A DNA stretch of 64,000 nucleotides from Epiperipatus broadwayi (GCA_028023455.1 JAQFVV010000050.1:2686411-2750410), one strand, 5' to 3'. Positions 45,365 through 57,825 are shown, numbered from the stretch's first letter. Translations and numbers: made by a program. The notes: generated by a model from the sequence alone, not told the origin.

Positions 45365-48304
45365 ATGTAACAGTCATATTTGAACATCCACGCAACAAAA
45401 TCCAGAGTTTTGGTAAATTATACCAAGGCTGATCTAGATGAGGGTTTGAGACCAAATCTGACCGCACCCCAGCTCCTTCACCAACACTCCCTGACTTACT
45501 ACCTTATGAATGACATATATGAAGTTACACTCGTAATCTCTCAATTTCCGCGCCGGCAATAGCAAAGGGTAAAACGAGAGACTCTGGGATATTTAACTAA
45601 ATGTTTTATAGCTTAACCAAACACACTCACACAACCTATGGCTGATTATCTAATGCATATAAAATCATTATGGATCGTGATTTAATATAAATAAAGTGAA
45701 TAATACTGCAGACGTTAATATATTTTAAAATTGTTTAATATTGACAAAACACAAACAATAACAATTAAATATACTGAATATTCCACTCACAGGTGGGATG
45801 GTGAAAATACAAACTACACATTCTGTAATCAATTGTACTTAATGATCATTATTCTATTATATTGTTTATACGTTAATAATTATTTTACGTCTATACTGAT
45901 GTCTAAACCATGTTTTTCCATTCCTACTCAGTATGTTAAGGGTTAAACTCTAAGAGAGTGGGAACTTTATACAATGTGTACTTAAATTTATCATTACGCG
46001 ATGAGCAGACAATGTGCTCTTTATGTAGGTATTCTTGGATAAACTAGATCTTAGGTTCAGATCAATGCTGAACAATTAATATACAACAGATGAACTGGTG
46101 TTTTGTAGCATAACTTTTGAGGCTACGGCGCTATGCAAATTACATCAGATGCGGCTTGAATGTGCTTTTACTCATGAGATTCAGTAATGTTTACTCAGTT
46201 CTCAGTTACCGCTCGCCTGCTATACATGAACTTTTAGTTTGGATGCTCGAACAGCCACGATATAAGATGCTGGATTCCGGTGTTCCAGTTCTGGAGGAGG
46301 TAATGGGGATGACCCTTAAAATCACTATCCCATTCAAGAGAAGGCTGTCTGAACGGAAGGATGATAAGATCGCCCTTAAAACCTAATCTTATCTTAACAA
46401 TTATAGGATAGCAAGGAGGAATGCACCTCAGTGCTTCGTAAAAACTCATTCACAACACTTTTGGAATCTTAATTATAGCAACTAGTAAAGCGCGAAATCT
46501 ATAGTTTCTTCTGCAAACTACCCTACGCCAGTTAATTAAATAAACACTGAAATTGTGCTAAAGAGGACTTTATTAAAATTGATCTAGTTTATTAATTAAC
46601 TATATATTATATGCAATTACATTAAGGGGGTCTAAAGCATATCTGGGGCTTAAACTTGGCTAACTACTGAATATGCCTTAAATTATCACTCTCTTTTATT
46701 TAACCAAACAAACCTTTTAATAAGCAACATATGTGTTATTAAGCTACACATAGCAGTTCAAATGATACATCAAAGTACGTTTCGGACCAGAGACCATCTA
46801 TAGATATGCCAAACAGCATAATTACTTTACTGGAGAACAAAACGTCTCTTTAAGTTATAATAATTAATAGTCTCTGCTCCGAAGGCAAAGCATAAATCAA
46901 TAAATGCATTTTAACCAAAAATATATAGATGCAAAGGTATAGACACAAATAGAGAAAATAATAAGGCAAATAAGCTTTTATAAGTTGAATTTAAAAGAGA
47001 TTCAAGAATTTGCGATCAGGCAAGAAATTTACCTTTAACTTTTAATGTATTTTAAATTATACAGGTTGAGATACGTTTATCTAATACAGTTAATTACTTT
47101 AAGAGAGAATACACCTTTTAAACATAGTATGATTAATTTATAAGATTTGAATGGAAGAGTTTGTGCACATTACTTATTATATAGCTAGCTTTAGGAAAGA
47201 TTTATAGATGGCTATAGCTTTTAGATTTAGTTTGATTGAGAAGTGGTTACCGGTTATTTATCTGGAGGCTTGCAGCTTGAAAGTATGAAATACACGCATG
47301 GACTGATTTATCTGAGCTGGTTCATCGTTGGGCTATTCTTTAAGTAGGGCTGTGGTTTGGGTCTCCGGGCTCCATAAATGGTTCTTGACCATCGGTTAGA
47401 TGGCCTTAGATTTTCTAGCCACTTATTTGCATGGTAGAAACTGGGCCTGCTGCCTGGATATAAGTTGAAACACGAGTCAAGCAAAAATGGATGACAATTT
47501 TCTTTCAACTGCCTTTTTTATACTTTTTTATCCCCCCCCCCTCTTACAGTTCATTCACAATCTTTATTTTTAGACATTAAAACCTAAGAAGTCTTAATTG
47601 CATCAGCTTCAAACGAATCGGTTGATTGATTTCAGGTTTATTCATCGTTCCTTTTATTTTTCTCAGATTCCAGTTCCAAACTGGATTTCAGTGCATGTTT
47701 AATTGTCCAACTTTTATTTTATTAAAAATCCTAAAATCTGGATTTGTACCGGTGGTGTCCCATGAGATTGGTAAAGTTCTTTTTTTTCTTTCTTTCTTTA
47801 AACATTGGATTGCTTCTCCTTTTCTTTTACTGAAAGAGATTTAAGCTGCTAGCGTTTTATCCTAGATGTGAGACATCTACCTTTGTTTTCAGTTGCTCTA
47901 CCTGATTAAGTAATTGGGTAACTTCAAGCCAGTTTGAAATACTTTAGAGAATTCTGTTCTTATCTAATACAAATTTCCCAGCTTAAAACCAATTCAATTA
48001 TTTAAAATCATAAGATGAATATTTATAAAATTATAAGGTGTGTATGTTATATAATGATAATATCATTCAGATGTGAATATATCATTTTTTAGCAAATAAA
48101 ATTATTACAAAATATATACAATTATAGCAGATGTGTGTGCATCAATTACACACATATATGTGTAAACATACGTTTTTATACATGTTAAATTCCCAAGTAT
48201 ACAGTTATATATATATGTGTACTATTAGGGTTTGAACTAGGGAAATGAAGGCTACTAATTTCTAGAATAGGTGAAACGTATGACGATGAAATCATACTGT
48301 TTCA
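45365..48304. repeat. Right long direct repeat (putative LTR)
   Basis: Partner of 37795-40729; see that entry for identity. Ends at ...ACTGTTTCA, followed by ATATA. Confidence 0.9.
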
Positions 48305-48309
48305 ATATA

Positions 48310-49516
48310 TTCCTATTTTTTTATTTTAATTTTAGCATGCATTGCTTGCCCAATCTCAAATTATTTTTAGAAATAATAGTCAATTTCTGAAATAAAAAAA
48401 ATGGCAGCAACATGATTACTAAAAATATTTCATGCATGCTAACATGCTACATTTACTGCAGCTGTAATATATTTTTAAATAAAGCATATTTTTAAATGTT
48501 ATGTAAACATCACATAATTACTAAAAAACAAATATTTAATAATATGATATAAAAAGAGAAGATATAATGTTTTTCTACCAATGTTAATGACAAAATAAAA
48601 AGAAATGCCAAATTTGACTTTCTGTTGCATGAATACAAAATACTATTTTATTTTTATCATAATTATTTACTTTTCTAATTATTGATTACAGATGATGTTT
48701 AGAAACAAAATCTAAGACTAAAACAGACCGAGCTACATTATATTTAACTATTCAATGAGGAAAATAAAGGAACATTACAGAATCAAATACTACTTGATGT
48801 CTGCTATGAAAAACATTGGGGTATATGTAACATTATATGAAAACTGCCATTTTTACCCAGGAAGTTAAATCAAGTAATGAGATAAGATTGTTACCCAAAA
48901 CTAAATGTTTTACAGAAAATAACTGATTTTCTTTGAGTACAATATAAAAGGCAATCTGTAAATATGAACATGTCTCAAGGGCAGTAACCTTTGGTTGTTT
49001 TTGATATTGCCAAAAGTCTTAGAGATAATGAAAATCAAAAGATATCATCTAATGTTTTATTTCAATGATCTCAAAATAACATTGATAAATGTTATGCAAA
49101 TTGTTTTTGTATTACATGAGATGCACCCAGCCATGTAAAAGCCTGTGTTTTTGTAATTAGTTGTTTTAACAATTTTTTTAAAGATTTAATATAAATTGAA
49201 CAAAAGATTTTAGATGTGAGAATTGTACATCTATCTGATAAACCACTGTTATGGTAGAATACAAAACACTGGGCTTTCAGTCAATGGTTTTTGTAATGAT
49301 TGGTTGCTATAAATTAAACAAAACATTTTAATATTACATAAATAAATTTCCAAATTTTAATAAAGCTAAATTAAAATTTGTATTTTTAAATATATCTATT
49401 CTATTTAACAAGATTAAGATGCAAATATATATTTACTGGAGTGCCCTCTGAATAAAAAAAATTATATATATATATATACATTTGATTTTTCAATAGCATA
49501 ATGACTAATTATAATA
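48310..49516. other. No gene recognised
   Basis: AT-rich non-coding DNA between the LTR-type element and Merlin. Confidence 0.55.
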
Positions 49517-49808
49517 GTTATTTTGGTACTTACGGATAATTTGCCTGATGACGTATTTGACCCACCGGTTTCCCTTCCGGTAGGCATCGACGATCTTTGT
49601 ATGACAACGTTGTCATGGCAACGAAGTGACTGGCGTGATTAATCCATCAGAGAGTCAATTTTTTTTTTTTTAAACCGCGAGATTTAAAATTCGGAGAGAG
49701 GTTTGGGAAATTTTTTGATTTTTCTGTCTATTGTGATTTTGCTATCCACTTGATCACAGTGATTTTTTTCAGCTCTTCCATTGCGTCCTTGATATTTTAC
49801 TTTGTGAT

Positions 49809-50693
49809 ATGGCTGAAGCTCCAAGAACCTTGTTTAGTTTACCGAGTACGGAGGAAGAAGCGATCATCTTCTTACAAGACCGCGGTCTTCTCCCCAAAAG
49901 GAAATTATGTCAAAATGGGCATGAAATGAAAAAATATATTCACAATTCCAAGAAACAATGGCGGTGTAACTTGAAGGATTGCCTGTCAGAAATTGCAATT
50001 AGAAAAGGCACGTGGTTTGTTGGCTCCAAAATGACTTTCGTGACCGCTATACGTTTCATCTATAGTTGGTCCAAAGAATTAACATCGATAACATTTTGTG
50101 CGGAGGAATTGAATATTTCGGACAAAACTGTTATCGATTGGAACAACTACCTCCGGGAAGTTTGTACCTGGAGATTGTTAAGAAATGAAAGGCGGAAAAT
50201 CGGAGGTCCCAACACAATCGTTGAGATTGATGAAAGCCTCTTCACAAAACGGAAGAACAATGCCGGAAGAGTCCTACCACAGCAATGGCTATTTGGCGGC
50301 GTGTGCAGAGAGACTGAGGAATGCTTTATTGTAGCCATTCGAGATAGAAGTGCGTCTACTCTCATGCAAGAAATTTTGCAAAATGTACACGAAGGCTCGA
50401 CTATCTACAGCGATTGCTGGAAGGGATACAAGAGCGAAGAGTTAGCTGAGGCTGGATATGAACACCATCGTGTTAATCACACATACAACTTCGTAGACCC
50501 CACAACTGGCGTACATACACAGAATGTTGAAAGGTTGTGGGGTTTGGTCAAATGGCGTAATAAAAAACACAGAGGGACAGCACGTCAGCACCTGGACTCA
50601 TATTTGAGCGAGTTTATGTGGAGGCAGTCGTACAAAGCTGATCCTTTCGCTGCAATTTTAGAACATATATCCCAATTCAGTCCTCCACAGTGA
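49809..50693 (+). CDS. Merlin (IS1595/ISXO2-like) transposase
   Basis: 294 codons with no interruption. It would cut and paste the surrounding element by binding its TIRs. An N-terminal zinc-ribbon-like group C34, H38, C53, C58 (CQNGH...WRCNLKDC) is followed by a helix-turn-helix-like stretch (about 75-125: FVTAIRFIYSWSKELTSITFCAEELNISDKTVIDW). The RNase H-fold catalytic core has D141 (VEIDESLF), D202 (IYSDCWKGY) and E241 (NVERLWGLVKW), a DDE triad with D-E spacing of 39, as in the ISXO2-like family. Length agrees with metazoan Merlin transposases. The first ATG (49809) is the best start: GATATGGC context and family-like N-terminal length. Its base composition is clearly less AT-rich than its surroundings. 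Confidence 0.95.
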   Translation: MAEAPRTLFSLPSTEEEAIIFLQDRGLLPKRKLCQNGHEMKKYIHNSKKQWRCNLKDCLSEIAIRKGTWFVGSKMTFVTAIRFIYSWSKELTSITFCAEELNISDKTVIDWNNYLREVCTWRLLRNERRKIGGPNTIVEIDESLFTKRKNNAGRVLPQQWLFGGVCRETEECFIVAIRDRSASTLMQEILQNVHEGSTIYSDCWKGYKSEELAEAGYEHHRVNHTYNFVDPTTGVHTQNVERLWGLVKWRNKKHRGTARQHLDSYLSEFMWRQSYKADPFAAILEHISQFSPPQ

Positions 50694-50753
50694 ACGCTAT
50701 TTGTAAGTAATTTTAATTTTTTTTATAATAATTATAATTTTAGAATTAATTAT

Positions 50754-51214
50754 ATTATTGAATATAGACAATAAGTAATCCAAATGCATGTAAAAGTAAC
50801 GTCACCATTAATGCCATATTCGCATTAAATCTTTATTTTAAATGTACAAACAATTTTTGTTAATATTTCTTCAATTAATTTGTAATTAATTTTCAATAAT
50901 TTTTTTAATAAAATTACCAATATACAGTCCGTTTTTAAAATTACCAAATGCTTGTAGAAACTACGGCGTCTTACACCACATTTTATACAAGATGGCGATT
51001 AATGGTAGATTCGCATTAACTTTTTTTTTTTAAAATTTACAAAAAAAATTTTTTTTTATATTTCTTCAATTATCAAACTTCCACTTAATTACATTTAATT
51101 TGTAAATAATTTTTGGGTTAATATTTCTACAAATATCAAATTATTTTTCGTAAATTCATTAGCCAATGTATGTAAAAGTAGGGCATGTGATCGCGATTAA
51201 TGGCACATTTTTAT
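50754..51214 (+). repeat. Diverged units preceding the Merlin internal array
   Basis: Related phrases (CATTAATGCCATATTCGCATTAA near 50800; GGCGATTAATGGTAGATTCG near 50993; AATATTTCTACAAATATCAAATT near 51119) show older, irregular versions of the array units that follow. Confidence 0.65.
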
Positions 51215-52232
51215 GTGATCGCCATTAACGGCACATTTTCCATAATTTTTTGTTTTTATATTTTGTATTGACATTATTTTGTATTTCATGCATGTAAATT
51301 TTCACTAATTTGTTGGGGTTTTTTTTGTATTTTTGGGTTAATATTTCTACAAATATCAAATTATTTTTCGTAAATTCATTGGCTATACAGTACGGTTTTA
51401 AAATTAGCCAATGTGATCGCCATTAACGGCACATTTTCCATAATTTTTTGTTTTTATATTTTGTATTGACCTTATTTTGTATTTCATGCATGTAAATTTT
51501 CACTAATTTGTTGGGGTTTTTTTTTGTATTTTTGGGTTAATATTTCTACAAATATCAAATTATTTTTCGTAAATTCATTAGCCAATGTATGTAAAAGTAG
51601 GGCGTGTGATCGCGATTAATGGCACATTTTTATGTGATCGCCATTAACGGCACATTTTCCATAATTTTTTGTTTTTATATTTTGTATTGACATTATTTTG
51701 TATTTCATGCATGTAAATTTTCACTAATTTGTTGGGTTTTTTTTTGTATTTTTGGGTTAATATTTCTACAAATATCAAATTATTTTTCGTAAATTCATTG
51801 GCTATACAGTACGGTTTTAAAATTAGCCAATGTGATCGCCATTAACGGCACATTTTCCATAATTTTTTGTTTTTATATTTTGTATTGACCTTATTTTGTA
51901 TTTCATGCATGTAAATTTTCACTAATTTGTTGGGTTTTTTTTTGTATTTTTGGGTTAATATTTCTACAAATATCAAATTATTTTTCGTAAATTCATTAGC
52001 CAATGTATGTAAAAGTAGGGCGTGTGATCGCGATTAATGGCACATTTTTATGTGATCGCCATTAACGGCACATTTTCCATAATTTTTTGTTTTTATATTT
52101 TGTATTGACCTTATTTTGTATTTCATGCATGTAAATTTTCACTAATTTGTTGGTTTTTTTTTTGTATTTTTGGGTTAATATTTCTACAAATATCAAATTA
52201 TTTTTCGTAAATTCATTGGCTATACAGTATTT
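51215..52232 (+). repeat. Higher-order tandem repeat inside Merlin (198 + 221 bp)
   Basis: GTGATCGCCATTAACGGCAC starts units at 51215, 51413, 51634, 51832 and 52052, with spacings 198, 221, 198, 220. Units share ATTTTCCATAATTTTTTG...TTTGGGTTAATATTTCTAC. They alternate between two types: one ends TTGGCTATACAGTACGG, the other carries AGCCAATGTATGTAAAAGTAGGGCG and an extra GTGATCGCGATTAATGG. The dimeric ~419-bp unit is therefore the amplifying unit. Confidence 0.92.
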
Positions 52233-52246
52233 CAATATCTTGTACT

Positions 52247-52309
52247 ACAAGCTTCGCTTGTCAAAAACACCCAGGGCCCCCCCCCAACAACTACAGCGCT
52301 ACGCGCTGT
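52247..52309 (+). repeat. Twin hairpins around a C-rich tract
   Basis: ACAAGC-TTC-GCTTGT (52247-52261) and ACAGCGC-TAC-GCGCTGT (52293-52309) are perfect small hairpins with 3-base loops. They flank a GC island CCCAGGGCCCCCCCCC in otherwise very AT-rich DNA. Confidence 0.8.
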
Positions 52310-52500
52310 TATAATTGGCCACATTTTTAAGATTTTTGAATAGTTTTCATGCATGTACATTTTAAATATTTTGTATTCACAGTATTAAATTTTCACTAAT
52401 TTTTTTTTTTTGTATTTTTTTTTCAGGACCAAGAAACATGCTGGTGTTCAGTCGGTGTGTATCATGTGACATTCCTTTTGTTTTTCATCACATGGTCTAC

Positions 52501-52668
52501 CGATGACGTATTGCCCTGAAGGCATACCGATTTAATATTGCACTTTTTAATGTGACGTGTTCACGTGATATGCGGACACATCTTATTGAGTAGATGTGTC
52601 TGCAGATCACTTGGAGACGTTATCTTAAAAATCGCAACATTAGACCGGTATGCCTTCAGGGTAATACG
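52501..52668 (+). repeat. Imperfect 168-bp palindrome at the Merlin 3' end
   Basis: GATGACGTATTGCCCTGAAG (52502-52521) is an inverted copy of the inner part of the right TIR, and pairing extends through GGCATACCG and beyond. At the centre GACACATC/GATGTGTC (8 bp) surrounds TTATTGAGTA. The right end thus has two TIR-like segments facing each other. Confidence 0.85.
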
Positions 52669-52704
52669 TCATCAGGCAAATTATCCGTAAGTACCGTTAT
52701 GTTT

Positions 52705-53620
52705 AGCTTTATTAATAGTTTTCATTTATTTATTGGTTGCATTAATAATTATTTTTAATGATTTAATGCAAATATGTTTTTATTAAACATTGGTAAGTAT
52801 ATCATTCATCTGAATTATATTAGGAGGTTGACAGACCATAAAAGTATGGAGTGTCTTAATACTGAATTATGAATCTGCATTTGTGGCTGTTTCTGCACCT
52901 GACTGTGAACCTTTACTACAGATATATACTACATTTCTATAAGTAAAAGCATTCATACTGATTTTTTCCCAGAATGCTTTATTTATTAACAAAATTACTT
53001 CTTTACCATAAACATAATGGTTGTGAATGTGACACCTGACATTGGACAAACATTCATTCAACAATCAGACAACAGAAAAAATACAGATTTTATATTTAAA
53101 AAGCATAAATTTAGTATTTCCAAAAAGAAATATTTTTTTTGTGTGTGATAACAAATATTTATTGTCATATTCTATTTTTACTATTTTTTTTTGTTGCACA
53201 TATTATTACAAAACTTGCTTAAATTCAAAATAAACTAACTAATAATATATCAAGTGAATGACTCCTTTTAGGTACATTAAAACAAATTTGAAATTGTAAA
53301 ATCATACTCAATTATTTTATCAACAATTTGAACAGATATTGTAAATTCCGTTTAACTGTCACATACTGCCAATAAATTTTGGGTGAATTTTCATTCTCGA
53401 TTCACTTCATAATAATATGGATTGTGATGTGATTGTTCTATTATACAACCTACGAAAAGAAGGAGTAACATTTTCATGTTATTATAGTGCAATCTATTAT
53501 ATATTTCTTAAATGTTGCTATCTTATATTTGTAGACTTTTATTTAAATTACTTTATTATCTGGATCTAATAATATAACTCAATTTTTGTTCACTTCCTAA
53601 TTTTCAATATAATTGATACT

Positions 53621-53624
<4 letters not shown>
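52705..53624. other. No gene recognised
   Basis: AT-rich non-coding DNA. Confidence 0.5.

Positions 53625-53675
<51 letters not shown>
53625..53675. repeat. (AT)n microsatellite
   Basis: About 25 AT units, followed by TGTAAC as at 9726. Confidence 0.95.
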
Positions 53676-53677
<2 letters not shown>

Positions 53678-53927
53678 AACTTAATAAAATGAATCAAAAA
53701 AAAGATATTACCATATAAGTGAACGTGTTCAAATATCAAAAATTATAAGCAAATTATGAGCAAATTATTAATAACAAGTATTAGAACTCAGGTATATGAA
53801 ATCATGTGAAGTGAGTACACTAGTAATTTCAATAAAATATAACTCAGGTATACAGACAGTAGATCTTATCCACTTTCATTTCTTGGTTTGATGTTAAGTG
53901 CCTGTTTAAACAAATACTAAGTGAATA

Positions 53928-54025
53928 TGGTCTAGCAGGGCGCCACTAGATTATCTGAATCTAGACACGGTTATATCTAATAACCTTTCACATGTACCGG
54001 GTTTGAATCCCTTTTTGGTACTTTA
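53928..54025 (+). ncRNA. Weak tRNA-like segment (possible SINE relic)
   Basis: TGGTCTAGCAGGG (about 53929) fits a box A pattern, and GGTTTGAATCC (54000-54010) resembles box B, about 70 bp apart. No cloverleaf closes and no second copy is in the window. It may be coincidental. Confidence 0.35.
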
Positions 54026-57000
54026 TTTCTAATAAAATGGAGAGATTTTGCTTTTTGAGCCATATCACTATAAGCACTAATAGTTAGGTAAAAGTAAAAC
54101 ATCTTTAAACCAAAGTGGAGTATACTAGACATAAATCATTTCTCAGATCTTAACATAACAAATGTGTTTCAATATTTTTATAAGTTCACTAGCTCAGATT
54201 ATATATAACTAATTTAGGATCGCAATTCACTCATCCTTGCATGAAATAGATGATGGGATGTTGTTATAATAATACTAAGAGATCACTAAATATTATAAAA
54301 TCAATATTTATTTATGGCCTTTAAACAGTTAAACAGCTCATTAATTAAAACGTTGATGACGATGATGATGATGATAATAATAACAATAATGACAAGGGTT
54401 TCAATTACAGCTTTAGAACTAAGCCTAAACATAAAACTAAATTTTATAAAGAAATGCATAATTATTGCTTAATTTTAGCATACTTACTTATATCTTAAAT
54501 AACTAATATTCAACCAGTGATGATGATGAATAATCACACTTAACAAAGACTACACTTAATGAAATATATACGCCTCGTTTAATAAAACAAACTAATATTT
54601 ATTACTACATTTCTAACATATACATAAAAATTTCTAGATAAATATGAAAATTGACATGAATAATAATAATAATAATTGATTATATAACAATCCTCAGATT
54701 AATTTTAAGTTCTTCCCCCTTTCCCTTCAAATGTATTTGTATTAAGTTGGACGTCACATTGACCATGATTTTCACTCCATGAGAAAAGTATTTTAAGTAA
54801 AAAAAAATATTATCTGCTCATTAGCACACATACTTTAAAATCCAACATGTAAATAGAATGTAAAAAAAAATGTTAGTAAAATTGAAAGAGCAAGTTTTAG
54901 AAAAGAGTTTTAAATTATTTTCTCCCCCTCCCTTCCAAGCGCTGAAATCTATACTGAACTTGAAACAAAATAATCTAATATTCTAATACTACTCATTATT
55001 TCACATTCACTCCCAATTATACACATATAAAAATATTATTATGTATGTGCGTGTTTTATCCCATAATAACAAAATATTATTAAAAACCAAAATAATGATA
55101 ATATATCAGTTAAAACTAAAATCATAACACCATAAAAAAAATTGTTTTACACATTAATATTGTAAAATTAATAAACAAATAATTTTCATACATTCAAGGT
55201 CATTTATGAAGCTCAAAGTTATTTTTAGTAAGACATTCTTGTTTTTAATTGATCTGAATAGTCTTTAAAAGTTCTTTAAATAAAATATACCACTTTATTG
55301 CTAAAATGTTTATTAAGACTGATATCATAAAGAAAATAGATATAAAAAGTCATATTACCGATCTTTTGTTTGTGGTGAATTTCCAAGGGTTCAAACTTGT
55401 CTTGTATAATGTTTATATTTCTGCAGCTACTATTTCCATTTTATGTGGGAACAATCTCTTTCTTGAGGTGTATAACTACTTGATGCTGATGACTCTATTG
55501 AGGTTATTTGCTTTAGTGGACAATTTGGAAATCATTATATTAATTTTTCTTCTCTTCCTGTCAAGCATGTGGATGAAATACAGCAGTTGTTTTCACATTG
55601 GTAAATTTTCTTGAGTTTAAAATCAGTTGTTGTAACAATTAATTGGACTTGATGATTAATATTTATCAGTAGATTAATTCATCTTATTTGAATGCAGGTG
55701 AATGCTTTCTTCCTTCTATTAAAAACATCTTATTTCTCTGGTCAGTTGAAAGGTGTAGAATATTATTTTAGACACATCTTTTCTTTTCTATGTGATGTGC
55801 AGCTTCCCCAGATGTACCGGAACCGATGGGACATACATATAATTTTTCTAACCAGACATTTTTTTATATTTTCAGCATTCAATTTGATAGTTTAACAATC
55901 TGAATCAATCACAATAATCCTAATAATAATTCAAGACAGCTTTTTATATCCAATTTTTAGCTAACTTAACCAATCAGAGATAGCATCACTTGCTATTTTT
56001 GGACAAATTTGTTTTAATTAGATTTCTAATTTATTTTCAACTAAATTATTTTTCAACTGAAAAGTTTAATCCTTTTTCCAGACACTTTTGTTTAAAAAAA
56101 AATAGACTCAATCCTTATTTCCTTTCTTTTCTCTTTTTTTAACATCCAGGTAACATTTCAAATCTTTGAGCTTCCTTCTTTAGATCTTGAGATAAGACAA
56201 CTTAATTTTTAGAGTTCTCACCCATTATAAGCTCCCAAAGTGAAACAATCATTTACAAAAAAAAAATTGCTACAAAGATCGATATCTGATTAAACAGATT
56301 TCCTCTTTTAACAAAAAAAATTGTACAAAAAAATAATTTGACAGATTTAATACTTCCTTTTCTTTCAATATTTAGGAAATGTAAAATTTTGTATGTAATG
56401 TACACACATCCTTCATTCTTTCAAATCATTCATAAACTAACCTTAAATAATATGATTGCTAGCTTAGGAATTATAACCCAATTATTTAATTAAGTCTGTA
56501 ACTTTTAAATCCCAATTATAATTAAAGAAAAGCAAAATAAAAGCATAGAATAAAATATTAGAATTGATCAAGCATAGGTTAGTTTTAAAGAAAGTTAAAA
56601 TGTTTAATATTTGAAATATAAAACAATTAAATAATTTACACATACATTGCCTATATGTATGCATTATAACTTTCCTTTTTAAAGAAAAATTAAATATTAA
56701 ATAGTTTAAATGTGTGTATTACCTTTCTATCAACACACAAACAAGTAAAGCATGTAATTGTTGACCCATTCTTTTCTCTGTTTAAAGCTTTTAGAACTGG
56801 ACCTTGTAGGGTTTGAATATACTTGCCACATGTTGGTATAGCATTTTTATTATGTTAAGAAATACAAACTTTTACATAACTGAGAGAAAAAATAAAGAAT
56901 AGTAGAAGATTTGTGTTTATAAAAATGAAAAAATTTAAAATTGCATTTTTTTCTAATTGTACTTTAATACATATATATGCTGTCTCAAATGTTTTATCTA

Positions 57001-57655
57001 TATAAAAAAATTTAAAAATGTTAAAAGCATGTGACATCTTTTATATATAAAAATATCAATGTAACTCTAACTCAAGAATAAACTAAAATTTTAAAAACCA
57101 TTAAAACTCCACTTGGCAGTTTGCAAGCCTGATGAGTAATGCTTTCTCCTTCACTGTTTTTCTGTTGGTGAAGCATTTATTATGTTATTGACAATTTTAG
57201 ATCATTTTAATCTTTTAGAAAATATATAGACACAAGCAGTGCAACGATTACATATTGATTTATTTAATTGGCTTATTTAATTATTTATTTATAATTTATT
57301 TAATTGTTTCAAGAATGTCTAAATTCATTTAAATTTAAAATTCATTTTAAAAAATATTTTAATGCTGTAATGTTTTATAAATAGTTATTAATTATTTTAT
57401 AATCTTTTCAGTCTGTTAGCAGACATGCAGGAGTTAATAAATCTGACAATTAAAATGGATATAAAAAGGTATTAAATATGGGGAAAAAAACCAACTAAAA
57501 TGATTTACACATTAATAGGTCTTTGAACATTCTACCATCAGATTTTCAATAAAATGGATGGCTGAAGAGTTGTGGGTTGGAGTAGTTTGAAGTCTGTCCA
57601 TTAAAGTATGAAGAATGACTATCTTAATATGAAGTTGAGCGCTGATTGTATGTAT
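54026..57655. other. No gene recognised; short (GAT)n tract
   Basis: Includes a GATGAT/AAT-rich tract at 54355-54395. A 102-codon hydrophobic open stretch at 55306-55614 has AT-driven composition (I, L, F, Y, N rich) and no domain signature, so it is not called as a gene. Confidence 0.5.
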
Positions 57656-57669
57656 GTGTGGAGATAGTA

Positions 57670-57720
57670 ATCTGGACCAACTGAAGAATGCTGGTTTAGC
57701 ATGAAATATATATTGGTGAT
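57670..57720 (+). ncRNA. Hammerhead-like core, isolated
   Basis: CCAA-CTGAAGA-ATGCT-GGTTT-AGCAT-GAAAT-ATATA-TTGG: a 5-bp helix closes between CTGAAGA and GAAA, and CCAA/TTGG can pair outside. The architecture matches the Penelope-like cores at 17.1 and 32.9 kb, but no flanking element sequence was recognised. A box B-like GAGTTCAAATCCC follows at about 57801. Confidence 0.35.
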
Positions 57721-57825
57721 TATTTCTCTTTTCAACAATGTATGATCAAGTGGGTCAGAAATATGAGAGGGCATGAAGAGCTGAGGATCATATGAAAGTC
57801 TGAGTTCAAATCCCTTATATATTAC

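Larger units (their letters stand above)
37795..48304. mobile_element. LTR-type element with 2.94-kb LTRs and no pol
   Basis: Two direct repeats (37795-40729 and 45365-48304) flank 4.64 kb. They start TGTAACAGT (after a shared A) and end ACTGTTTCA, short inverted termini of TG...CA type. ATATA precedes the first repeat (37790-37794) and follows the second (48305-48309), fitting a 5-bp target duplication, although this is weak in AT-rich DNA. No protease, RT, RNase H or integrase motif was seen inside. Size and lack of pol suggest a large non-autonomous LTR derivative. Alternative: a segmental duplication that fortuitously has LTR-like ends. Confidence 0.75.
49525..52695 (+). mobile_element. 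Merlin-superfamily DNA transposon, 3.17 kb
   Basis: Perfect 33-bp terminal inverted repeats (49525-49557 and 52663-52695) start GGTACTTACGGATAATTTGC. Flanks GTTATTTT (49517-49524) and GTTATGTT (52696-52703) form an 8-bp target duplication with one mismatch, the length expected for Merlin/IS1016-like elements. It carries an uninterrupted transposase, then ~1.5 kb of tandem repeats and a foldback 3' end. Intact frame and TIRs suggest recent activity, though the transposase lies in an element with an unusually long non-coding 3' part. Confidence 0.93.

Noticed and set aside
51215-52232. CRISPR array or bacterial repeat
   Set aside because: Unit length of ~200 bp, no spacers, inside a DNA transposon.
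55306-55614. 102-codon hydrophobic open frame
   Set aside because: Composition is what AT-rich DNA yields by chance; no signal, domain or repeat conservation.
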